From Desulfobacterales bacterium (GTDB lineage: Bacteria > Desulfobacterota > Desulfobacteria > Desulfobacterales > UBA2174_A), in the NCBI GenBank assembly GCA_025454075.1, contig JALOPD010000040.1, positions 1 to 19,795 of the forward strand: DNA of 19,795 nt, read 5' to 3'. Made by a program: the position numbers and the translations under genes. The notes under the pieces are model-generated. The model had not been told where the DNA came from, did no database searches, and worked only from the letters and a program-made list of their open reading frames with translations. This document shows, in pieces, positions 6,342 through 14,200 of this stretch. Position 1 is the stretch's first letter; the number at the start of each line of letters is the position of its first letter.

Positions 6342-7745
6342 ATGCGGCAGCCGGGAATGATCCCCCATCTGGCAGAGTTCGCCGCCAAGATGGCCAAGGC
6401 GGGGCTCAGCTCGCTGGCCATCGACACCTTTGCCCATTACTACCGCCGGCTGGTGGGAGGCGAGACGGGCCTGATTCACGACGCGGACATCTTCCCGATC
6501 CAGCCGCATGAAATTCCAAAGGACGCCGAGCTGGCAGGGTATGCGGCGGCCGGCCGGCGCGCGCTGAGCCGCTCGGTGCGCATCGTGTTGAACGGCGGGC
6601 TGGGAACCTCCATGGGGCTCCTCGGCCCGAAATCCCTGCTCAAGGTCAAGCAGGGGCTTTCGTTTCTGCAGATCATCCTGCGCCAGGCCGAGCTGAGCCA
6701 GTGCCGGCTGGCCATGATGAACAGCTTCAACACCCACACGGCGACGCTTTCGGAAATCACGAAGCTGAAACCTTCCCGGCCGCCGCTTTTTTTCCTGCAG
6801 CACAAGTTCCCCAAAATCCTGCAGGGGGAACTGACGCCGGCCGGCTGGCCACCCAACCGCGAGCTGGAGTGGAACCCGCCCGGCCACGGCGATGTTTACG
6901 CCGCGCTTTTCGCCTCAGGCATGCTTCAGAAACTCGTGGAAGAGGGTGTCCGTTACGCCTTTATCTGCAACTCGGACAACCTGGGGGCCGGCATCGACGA
7001 AAGCCTGCTCGGCTATTTCTCCGAAAAGCGATTTCCCTTCATGATGGAGGTCGCCGAAAAGACCCCTTCCGACATCAAGGGCGGCCACCTGGCCCGCCAC
7101 CGCAACGGCCGCCTCATTCTGCGCGAGGCGGCCCAATGCGCCAAGGAGGAAATCGCGGCCTTCCAGGATATCCGGCGCTACCGTTTCTTCAACACCAACA
7201 ACATCTGGGTCAACCTGGAGTTTTTAAAGGACCTCATCCTCAGGCACCGTTTCGTCGATCTGCCGATGATCGTCAATCCCAAGACGCTGGACCCGCGCGA
7301 CGAAAAAAGCCCGCCCGTCTACCAGATCGAGACCGCCATGGGATCGGGGGTTTCGCTTTTCGACGGTGCCGCCGCAGTCAACGTCCCGCGCGCGCGCTTC
7401 CTGCCGGTCAAGACCTGCAACGATCTCCTGGCCGTGCGTTCGGACTGCTTTGTCTACTCCGAGCGGGAAGGCTTGACGCTCAACCCCGCACGCGCGGCCG
7501 CCGGGAGAACCGAAGCGATCAAGATCAAGCTCGATTCGAAATATTACGGGAAGTTCGATCGGCTGGAAGAGCGGTTCCAAGAGGGCGCGCCCTCCCTGGT
7601 GGAATGCGACGCACTCACCATCCACGGTGATGTGCGCTTCGAAAAAGGGGTGGTGGTCCGCGGCACGGTGACCATCACCAACCCCGGCCCCGCCCCGGCC
7701 GTGATCAAGGCCGGAGCGGTGATCGAGAGGGATCTGGCGCTATAG
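6342..7745 (+). CDS. Eukaryotic-type UTP-glucose-1-phosphate uridylyltransferase (UDP-sugar pyrophosphorylase)
   Basis: A 467-residue enzyme making UDP-glucose and pyrophosphate from UTP and glucose 1-phosphate. It belongs to the UGP1-like family, not the GalU family usual in bacteria. Motifs: nucleotide loop LNGGLGTSMGLLGPKS at residues 83-98, MNSFNTHTAT at 126-135, EWNPPGHGDVYAAL at 176-189, FICNSDNLGAGID at 207-219, VNPKTLD at 311-317, IETAMGSGVSLF at 329-340 and FLPVKTCNDLLAVRSDCF at 353-370, then a C-terminal region likely to form a beta-helix (GDVRFEKGVVVRGTVTI). AAAGGAAG seven bases before the ATG supports this start over an in-frame GTG at 6303 overlapping ilvE. UDP-glucose could feed glycogen, sugar-nucleotide or compatible-solute synthesis; related enzymes use UDP-GlcNAc, so substrate identity is inferred. 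Confidence 0.9.
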   Translation: MRQPGMIPHLAEFAAKMAKAGLSSLAIDTFAHYYRRLVGGETGLIHDADIFPIQPHEIPKDAELAGYAAAGRRALSRSVRIVLNGGLGTSMGLLGPKSLLKVKQGLSFLQIILRQAELSQCRLAMMNSFNTHTATLSEITKLKPSRPPLFFLQHKFPKILQGELTPAGWPPNRELEWNPPGHGDVYAALFASGMLQKLVEEGVRYAFICNSDNLGAGIDESLLGYFSEKRFPFMMEVAEKTPSDIKGGHLARHRNGRLILREAAQCAKEEIAAFQDIRRYRFFNTNNIWVNLEFLKDLILRHRFVDLPMIVNPKTLDPRDEKSPPVYQIETAMGSGVSLFDGAAAVNVPRARFLPVKTCNDLLAVRSDCFVYSEREGLTLNPARAAAGRTEAIKIKLDSKYYGKFDRLEERFQEGAPSLVECDALTIHGDVRFEKGVVVRGTVTITNPGPAPAVIKAGAVIERDLAL

Positions 7746-7775
7746 GGACCGCCGCACCCCTGGCAGCCGGCATCT

Positions 7776-8897
7776 TCATTTTTTTAAGACATCCTTCAGC
7801 GAATTCACGCAGAAATCGACCCGCTTTTCAGTTGAGTTGTAACCCATCAATCCGATCCGCCACACTTTGCCGGCAAGCTCTCCTAAACCGGCGCCGATTT
7901 CCAGATTGTGTTTGGCCAACAACTCGCTTCTCACCTTGGCTTCATCGATTCCTTCCGGAACTTTGATTGCCAGCAGATGCGGAATCCTTTCACTGTCAGG
8001 AACAATCGGCTCCAGCCCCAAATGTGATTTTAATTTGGAGATCAGCTTCGCGCTGTTTTCTTTGTGGCGCTTCCAGGCGTTTTCGATTCCCTCTTCCTTC
8101 AAAATCATGAGCGCTTCATGCAGGCCATAATATTGATTGCTGGGCGCGGTGTGATGGTATGCGCGTTTGCCCGGGCCATTCCAATAACCCTCAAGAAGAT
8201 TCAGATCGTTAAACCAGCTTTGGATAGGCGTCTTTCTATTTTTGATAAAGCGAACCGCACGTTCGCTGAAACTGACGGGAGACATCCCGGCGACACAGGC
8301 CAATCCTTTTTGAGAACAAGAATAAACCGCATCCAGCTGCCAGTCATCGACATAAACATCCACGGCGCCGAGAGATGTGACAACATCGGCAATAACGAGC
8401 GCACCCGATTTATGTGCGATTTCTGAAAGCGACTTTATATTCGACAAGGCACCGGTAGATGTTTCCGCATGGACGAACGCGACCACTTTTGTGTCGGGGT
8501 TGTTTTTCAGGGCGCTCTCCAGCTTCTGAGGATCGGCCGCTCTTCCCCAGTCATCTTTCACGACCACAACGTGTCCACCGAGTTTAGAAACAATTTGCGT
8601 CATCCGGTTGGCAAAATAACCGGCCACGCAAACCATGACTTTTGAACCCGGCTCTACCAGATTGACTAGACAGGCTTCCATGCCCAACGATCCCGGACCG
8701 GACAGGACAAAGGTGTGTTCACTTTGGGTTTTAAAGGTGTACTTGAGAAGTGATTTTATCTCGTCCATCAATTCGATGAACTGAGGATCGAGATGCCCCA
8801 GTGTCGGCTTCGATAAAGCAACCAAAACCTGGGGATGAACATTCGCGGGTCCGGGACCCATCAGTATTCTATCTATCGGCTTGAATGATTTGTGCAT
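7776..8897 (-). CDS. Class V aminotransferase, alanine/serine-glyoxylate aminotransferase type
   Basis: A 373-residue fold-type I PLP enzyme related to AGT/serine-pyruvate aminotransferase, moving amino groups between alanine or serine and glyoxylate or pyruvate. Motifs: N-terminal MGPGPANVHP, PTLGHLDPQF (31-40), SGPGSLGMEA (66-75), HAETSTG (143-149), PLP aspartate in ADVVTSLG (D171), PLP lysine in SCSQKGLACVAGMSP (K197), YHHTAPSNQYYGLHEAL (247-263) and the substrate carboxylate arginine in KVWRIGLMG (R347). GGAGG lies nine bases before the chosen ATG; an upstream in-frame extension of 33 residues is unlike the family. The gene is clearly AT-richer than its neighbours: bases 7801-7860 hold 29 G+C of 60, whereas flanking genes look closer to two-thirds. 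Recent acquisition is possible. It is convergent with the pyrophosphorylase gene, 30 bases apart, without a convincing terminator. Confidence 0.93.
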   Translation of the reverse strand: MHKSFKPIDRILMGPGPANVHPQVLVALSKPTLGHLDPQFIELMDEIKSLLKYTFKTQSEHTFVLSGPGSLGMEACLVNLVEPGSKVMVCVAGYFANRMTQIVSKLGGHVVVVKDDWGRAADPQKLESALKNNPDTKVVAFVHAETSTGALSNIKSLSEIAHKSGALVIADVVTSLGAVDVYVDDWQLDAVYSCSQKGLACVAGMSPVSFSERAVRFIKNRKTPIQSWFNDLNLLEGYWNGPGKRAYHHTAPSNQYYGLHEALMILKEEGIENAWKRHKENSAKLISKLKSHLGLEPIVPDSERIPHLLAIKVPEGIDEAKVRSELLAKHNLEIGAGLGELAGKVWRIGLMGYNSTEKRVDFCVNSLKDVLKK

Positions 8898-8944
8898 TGG
8901 CTGTGGCCTCCATTGGTTTTTGGGATAAAAACCCGCTTTGGGAC

Positions 8945-9025
8945 GGCAGCGACTGTCCGAGGGTATGACAGCCCTACGACGGCCCGGCTGCCCCAAGATA
9001 GGAGAGCGCCTCTTGCGCCCCTATC
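8945..9025 (-). other. Structured 5' leader of the class V aminotransferase gene
   Basis: The leader of about 135 nt can form two hairpins. GATAGG/CCTATC ends at 8997-9025 enclose GCGC/GCGC. GGCAGC (8945-8950) pairs with GCTGCC (8987-8992), with CTGTC/GACAG inside (8953-8957, 8967-8971). I could not match it to a known riboswitch. Confidence 0.35.
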
Positions 9026-9038
9026 CGCAGTCGGTCCA

Positions 9039-9071
9039 GTAAAACCACCTTCAATGGTTGTTGTCAACAAC
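9039..9071 (-). promoter_or_regulatory. Predicted promoter of the aminotransferase gene with a palindromic operator candidate
   Basis: On the minus strand TTGACA (9067-9062) is followed by 17 bases and TTTTAC (9044-9039). The -35 hexamer lies inside GTTGTTG-A-CAACAAC (9071-9057), a dyad with perfect 7-bp arms about a single central base. This is the size of a site for a dimeric repressor. Confidence 0.5.
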
Positions 9072-9161
9072 GAAGGGCCGATTCAGTTCCAGTTTGTTTG
9101 CATTGAAAATCCGGAATGTCCATCTGAGTATTCGCTGAACAGCGCGGTGCTGGAGGCAGGC

Positions 9162-9178
9162 GAATAGCAGCGCTATTC
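9162..9178 (-). other. Hairpin across the cdaA stop codon
   Basis: GAATAGC-GCT-GCTATTC on the minus strand gives a perfect 7-bp stem containing the TAG stop. No T-run follows, so a standard intrinsic terminator is unlikely; it may protect the 3' end. The rest of the gap to the aminotransferase promoter holds no gene that I can support. Confidence 0.35.
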
Positions 9179-10606
9179 CCGGCGACGCGTCAGGTATTTG
9201 ATCAGGACCCTGTCCGAGGAGCCCGGGGCGACCTTGAGGGAAGCGGGCTGGATGGCGAGAGCGGCCTCGAGGACCCCCACGTCCCGCAGCCTGTCGAGCG
9301 GCACCTTTTCCGTGTAGATGGTCTGGATGTTCTCCAGCACGCGCTTGCTGCCGATGATTTCGATCCTCTGGGGCTCGACGGCGGCTTCCGCCAGGACAAT
9401 GTTCTCCGGCAGCCGGCCGGCCCAGTCGATCTGGATGGGCAGCTCCTTTCTCACCGTGACATCCAGGTCCACGACGACGTTCTGCGGCGTGACATCCTTG
9501 AGCACGATCCCGGGCGGAAGGCTGATGTTGTTGGAGGTGATCGCATAGGTGTTCTGCCCGGCGGTGGAATTGCTCAAATCCAGCCGGACCCGCACCTGTT
9601 CCGGCCGGATGGACTTGATCAGGGTGCCCGAGCCGCTCAAGTTCAGCCGGACCGAATTGACCGAGGCATGGACGATCTCCATGTTCGGGTCGCGGTTCTG
9701 GTATTCGATGGGGATGTCGAAGGTCACCATGGTTTCCAGCCCGCGGGAGATGCTGAACCAGAATCCGGCGATGAACAGCAGCGACACCAGCGCGGCGGTG
9801 GTGACCTCGAGCCGTTCCTTCTTCGCCTGGGGGCCGTCGGCCTCGCTAAACCCGAAATGCTCCTCAAGCTTTTGGATCAATTTGCTTCGGCTGCCGATTT
9901 CCCGCAGCTGCGATCCTTTGGCCAGGCTCACTTCGCCGCGCTCTTCGGAAACGACGACCACCAGGGCATCGCTGCCTTCCGCCAGGCCCAGGGCGGCGCG
10001 GTGGCGCGTTCCGAGGTAGGACGGCAGGTCGTCCCGCCGCGACAGGGGCAGGATGGCCCCCACCCGGGAGACCCGGTCGCCTTCGATGACGGCCGCGCCG
10101 TCGTGGACGGGGTTGTCCGGGAAGAAAATGCTCAGGATCATTTCCTTGGAGATATCGCCGTTCCAGTCGATGCCGCCCTGAATCAGTTCGTGGATGTCCT
10201 CATCGCCCGGTATGACGATGATGGCGCCGTGGTTGCGCCGGGCGAGCTCGAACGCGCTGTCGGCGATCACGTCCACGGGCGCGGCCCGGGTCTTGGTGGT
10301 GAAGCCCCACAGGATTGTCTTTAGGTTTTTGGCCTGCAGCACGCTGCGGATCTCGTTGCGGAAGACCACGACGATGATCAGCGCCGCCACCGCCACGATG
10401 CCCTGGACCACCCAACTCGTGACGATCAGCCCCATGTAGCCGGCGATCTGCTGGAAAAACCACAGCATGGTGAGGCCGATGAGAACCCGGAAGACGTAGG
10501 TGCCTCGGAACAGCACGTAAAACCGGAAAAGGATGTAGCTGTTCAAGCCGATGTCGACCACATCCTGCCAGCGGAACCCTTCGAAGAACCGAATCAGGCT
10601 TTCCAT
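9173..10606 (-). CDS. cdaA: Diadenylate cyclase CdaA fused to YbbR (CdaR-like) repeats
   Basis: A 477-residue membrane protein predicted to make cyclic di-AMP from two ATP. Hydrophobic segments lie at about residues 38-58 and 62-83, possibly with a shorter one near 20-33. The DAC domain spans about 110-225 with both signature motifs: DGA in NPVHDGAAV (169-171) and RHR in GTRHRAALG (201-203). A linker leads to another membrane segment (about 268-287), then about 190 mostly beta residues matching two YbbR repeats (for example PIEYQNRDPNMEI and LPIQIDWAGRLPENIVLAEA). In Firmicutes, CdaA and its YbbR-repeat regulator CdaR are separate proteins; here they are one chain. Topology predicts a cytoplasmic cyclase and an external YbbR part. 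The start lies seven bases after the upstream DUF2914 stop, with only a weak ribosome binding site, suggesting coupling. Confidence 0.93.
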   Translation of the reverse strand: MESLIRFFEGFRWQDVVDIGLNSYILFRFYVLFRGTYVFRVLIGLTMLWFFQQIAGYMGLIVTSWVVQGIVAVAALIIVVVFRNEIRSVLQAKNLKTILWGFTTKTRAAPVDVIADSAFELARRNHGAIIVIPGDEDIHELIQGGIDWNGDISKEMILSIFFPDNPVHDGAAVIEGDRVSRVGAILPLSRRDDLPSYLGTRHRAALGLAEGSDALVVVVSEERGEVSLAKGSQLREIGSRSKLIQKLEEHFGFSEADGPQAKKERLEVTTAALVSLLFIAGFWFSISRGLETMVTFDIPIEYQNRDPNMEIVHASVNSVRLNLSGSGTLIKSIRPEQVRVRLDLSNSTAGQNTYAITSNNISLPPGIVLKDVTPQNVVVDLDVTVRKELPIQIDWAGRLPENIVLAEAAVEPQRIEIIGSKRVLENIQTIYTEKVPLDRLRDVGVLEAALAIQPASLKVAPGSSDRVLIKYLTRRRE

Positions 10607-10612
10607 CGGTAG

Positions 10613-11050
10613 CTAATCCGTTACGCTGAAACGGAGCGTTTTAAGAACCCGGCCGCCGGCGTCGCTGATTTCCACCCTCCAGGGGCCCCGGTCCGCCTCC
10701 CGCAGCTGGATGCTGCTGTAAGTGCTCCAGCGCGGATGTTTCAGCGAAAGCCGGATGCGCGCGCTGGGCTTGTCGCGAAAAAACCAGTGGTGGTACACGG
10801 CGGTGTCCTCGGCGATCTGATCAAAGAGGGTGTAGCAGTAGATCTTGCCCGTCGAAATCGAAAAGGCCACGGCGGTATTGTAGGGGATCCCGTCCTTCAT
10901 GTCCTCGCAGATGAGGGCCTGGACCAGCGAGAGCCGGGTGGACGCGGGGCCGGGGGTGCTGCGCGACGGTGATTGCGGGTGGGCGTCGAACACCCCGCAC
11001 ACCGAGATGCAGGCAAACGCGAGCAACGGCAAACAGCATTTTCGAAACAA
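10613..11050 (-). CDS. Secreted DUF2914 domain protein
   Basis: A 145-residue protein with an N-terminal signal peptide (MFRKCCLPLLAFACISVC, cleavage probably near residues 20-26), a short Pro/Ser-rich linker and a DUF2914 domain from about residue 40. Domain hallmarks are LSLVQALICEDM, GKIYCYTLF, VYHHWFF, HPRWSTYSSIQL and GPWRVEISDAGGRVLKTLRF. The function of DUF2914 is unknown; it looks like a small beta-sandwich. I chose a TTG start because AAAGGAGAAAAGAG lies just before it and it gives a clean signal peptide; an upstream in-frame TTG would add 20 residues and spoil it. cdaA follows after six bases, so the two form an operon. An external DUF2914 protein could act near the external YbbR part of CdaA (inference). 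Confidence 0.82.
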   Translation of the reverse strand: MFRKCCLPLLAFACISVCGVFDAHPQSPSRSTPGPASTRLSLVQALICEDMKDGIPYNTAVAFSISTGKIYCYTLFDQIAEDTAVYHHWFFRDKPSARIRLSLKHPRWSTYSSIQLREADRGPWRVEISDAGGRVLKTLRFSVTD

Positions 11051-11102
11051 CTCTTTTCTCCTTTCGCCGGCGGCTGCCGGCAGCACGAACCGCACTCCGA
11101 CG

Positions 11103-11118
11103 ACCCGCAAAAGCGGGT
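11103..11118. other. Small hairpin in the DUF2914-cdaA leader
   Basis: ACCCGC-AAAA-GCGGGT is a perfect 6-bp stem with a tetraloop, just downstream of the predicted minus-strand promoter. It would lie at the 5' end of the DUF2914-cdaA mRNA. There is no T-run, so it is not a terminator. Confidence 0.4.
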
Positions 11119-11131
11119 GCTCTATCTGTTC

Positions 11132-11159
11132 AGCTTAGCGTGCTTTTCTGACTTTTCAA
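11132..11159 (-). promoter_or_regulatory. Predicted promoter of the DUF2914-cdaA operon
   Basis: On the minus strand TTGAAA (11159-11154) is followed by 16 bases and TAAGCT (11137-11132). It lies in an AT-rich stretch shared with the divergent debranching-enzyme promoter. Confidence 0.4.
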
Positions 11160-11175
11160 GACAATTTCACGCTAA

Positions 11176-11204
11176 TTGCACCTTTTTTCTCTAACAATTC
11201 TAAG
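11176..11204 (+). promoter_or_regulatory. Predicted promoter of the glycogen debranching gene
   Basis: TTGCAC (11176-11181), 17 bases, TCTAAG (11199-11204). It is back to back with the DUF2914-cdaA promoter, with only 16 bases between the two -35 boxes. Confidence 0.35.
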
Positions 11205-11251
11205 GTATGCTGTGGCGAAACCTTCTAACGACGTCTTTTAAGGGGCTATTG

Positions 11252-14200
11252 ATGCAGCATTCCGACGCTCTGATCCAGGATCCCGTGCCCGGCACAAACA
11301 CGCTCCGCTTCTGCGGCGACGTTCTGACATTCGCGCTGGCGGTCCCGGCCGGGATGAAGGGGACGGCCTGGATCCGCACCAACATAGGCCACGCGGCCGT
11401 GACCCGCACCGAGATCATCCGCAGCGTTCATCTTCAGGAAACACCCCTGGGCCGAGACTGGTTCGACACCGCCATGCGCCGGGTCTCCGAGAACCGTTTC
11501 GAGATACAGCTCGCGTTGTCCGAGGTAGGCCACTTCGAAGCCAAGTGCTTCTTCCTTCAGGAAAACGAGAGCTCGCCGGTCTGGCCGCCCGGCGCCAACG
11601 CCTGCGTGAACGTGCAGTCGTCGGAATCCTGCTGCGCCAACATTATCTACAACGCCTTCGTCCGCCAGTTCGGTGTTAACAAATCCGGGAAGAAACCGCT
11701 GCCTTCCCCCGGCGAAGAGTGCGTCCGGGTGCTCGACGCCGCCCGCTACACGGTGATCCCGCCGTCAGGGACCTTCCGCGACCTCATCGCGGAGCTCGAT
11801 TTCATCCTCGGCGAACTGGGCTGTCGCATCCTCATGCTGCTGCCGATTCACCCCACGCCGACCACCTACGGCCGGATGGGCCGTTTCGGAAGCCCATACG
11901 CGGCCTTGAGCTTCCGCAGCGTCGACCCGGCCCTGGCTGTTTTCGACCCCAAGGCGACTCCGACCGAGCAGTTCATCGAGCTGGTGGACGCCGTGCACCG
12001 CCGCAACGCCCGTCTGTTTCTCGACATCGCCATCAACCACACCGGGTGGGCCGCCAACCTGCACACCAACCACCCGGAATGGCTGGCGCGCACGGCCGAG
12101 GGCCGGATCGAGGTGCCGGGGGCCTGGGGCGTCCAGTGGGAGGACCTGACCAAGCTCGACTACCGTCACCAGGAATTGTGGCAGTTCATGGCGGAGGTCT
12201 TCCTCACGTGGTGCCGCCGCGGGGTGGACGGCTTTCGCTGCGACGCCGGCTACATGGTCCCTCACCCCGCCTGGAGATACATCACGGCGCGCGTGCGGGA
12301 GCAGTTCCCCGACACGACGTTCCTGCTGGAGGGGCTCGGCGGCAAGATCTCGGTCACCCGGCAGCTGCTCAACACGGCCAACCTGAATTGGGCCTACTCG
12401 GAGCTGTTCCAGAACTACGACCGCAGCCAGATCGAACACTACCTGCCGGAAGCGATCGATATCTCCGCCACCGACGGCCTCACGGTGAACTTCGCCGAAA
12501 CCCACGACAACCCGCGGCTGGCGGCGACCTCCCACGCCTACGCCCGCATGCGCACGGCCCTTTGCGCCCTGTCCTCCGTTGCAGGGGCGTTCGGGTTCGC
12601 CAACGGGGTGGAGTGGCTCGCGGCCGACAAGATCAACGTCCACGAAGCCATCCCCCTGAACTGGGGCGCTCCGGTCAACCAGGTGGCGGAAATCCGCCGT
12701 CTGGCAACGCTGCTCAAGCTTCACCCGGCTTTTCACGACCGCACGGAGGTCCGGCTGATCGAACAGGGCGGCGGGAACCACCTGGTGATCCTGCGTCGCC
12801 ACCGGCCGACCGGCAAATCGCTGCTCGTGGCGGTCAACCTCGACCACGACCGACCGGGGCAGGCCTCGTGGAACCCGGAAGATGCCGGACTGCGGCAGCG
12901 GATGTACACCGACCTGCTCACGGAAACGCCGGTGGAAGCCCGGGAGTCCGGCGCGTTGTTCACCTGCCCGCTGGCGCCCGGGCAGGTGCGGTGCCTGAGC
13001 CCGGACCCGGCCGACCTCGGACTGCTGCAGGCGCTGCCGGCCGATTCTTTCGCCATCCCCCCGCACATCGAGCATCAGCAGCTCAGATCCAAGGCCCTGC
13101 AGGTGTTCACCCACTGCCATAATACCCGGGACATCGGCAGCTTCGACCCCGACCGGGCCGCCGCCGAACTGAAAAACGACCCGGCCGCCTTCTGTGCGCA
13201 GTTCAACCCCGGGGGAACGGAATGCCGTGTCGTCAGCTGGCAGTGGCCGCGGGACCTCCGGCGCGAGGTCATGATCCCGCCGGGTCATTTCCTGCTGGTC
13301 AAATGCGGCTGCGGCTTCCGCGCGCGGCTGGTCGACAAAGACCGCACCCTGATCGCGGAAAACGGGGTGAGGGGAGCCGACGGGGCCTTCTTCTGCCTGT
13401 TCCCCCCACCCCAAGCCCCCCAGGGGCTCAAGCGCCTGTCGCTCCTGGTGGCCGCACACGAGGCGACGGGCACCCGCCATGCGGAGGCCCGCATCCTGCT
13501 TCTGCCCCGCGCCGAGGAGGCCCGGGTGAAACGGGTCTTCACCCGCTCCGAACTGCTCAGGGAGCCGCTGCTCGTGCTCGGCACCAACGGCCGCGGCGCG
13601 ATGCTGCGCACATCGGTCGCCTGGGGCGGTCTTGCCAGCAAATACGACGCCCTGCTTGCCGCCAACCTCGCACCGGATTACCCCGAAGACCGCTGGGTCA
13701 TGTTTACGCGCTGCCGGGCCTGGCTGCTCTACCAGGGGTTTTCCCAGGACATCAACCTGGACTGCCTCCAGGCGTTTGCCGCGGGCAACAGCGGCGGGGC
13801 CTTCTGGCGTTATAAAATCCCGAGCGGCCAGGGCGAGCACGTGCTGCTCACCGTCGGACTGGAGATGCTACCCCGGCGCAACGCCGTCCGCCTGGCTTTT
13901 TATCGCCACCCGGCCGGTGCGGACCCCGGCCGACTGACGGATGCCACCCCGGTCCGGCTGATCCTGCGGCCCGACATCGAAAGCCGCAGTTTTCACGACA
14001 CCACCAAGGCCTTCACCGGCCCGGAGCAGCACTTCCGGAATTCGGTCAAGGCCGGATCCGGCGGCTTCAGCTTCCAGCCGGACGCATCCCACCGCCTGCA
14101 GATGGAGATCTCGAACGGCCGCTTCGTGCCGGAATCGCAGTGGCAGTACATGATCCGCCATGACCTGGATGCCGACCGCGGGCAGGACCCGCACTCGGAT

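Noticed and set aside
7746..7775. Terminator between the pyrophosphorylase and aminotransferase genes
   Set aside because: There is a T-run but no convincing stem before it; it largely encodes the lysine codons of the convergent gene.
8990..9030. GGAGAG-like string suggesting a glycine riboswitch near the aminotransferase
   Set aside because: The string is on the strand opposite to the mRNA, and no other part of the aptamer core is visible.
11765..13840. 691-codon minus-strand frame
   Set aside because: It is a high-GC shadow of the debranching enzyme, with low-complexity Gly/Arg/Val-rich composition and no domain.
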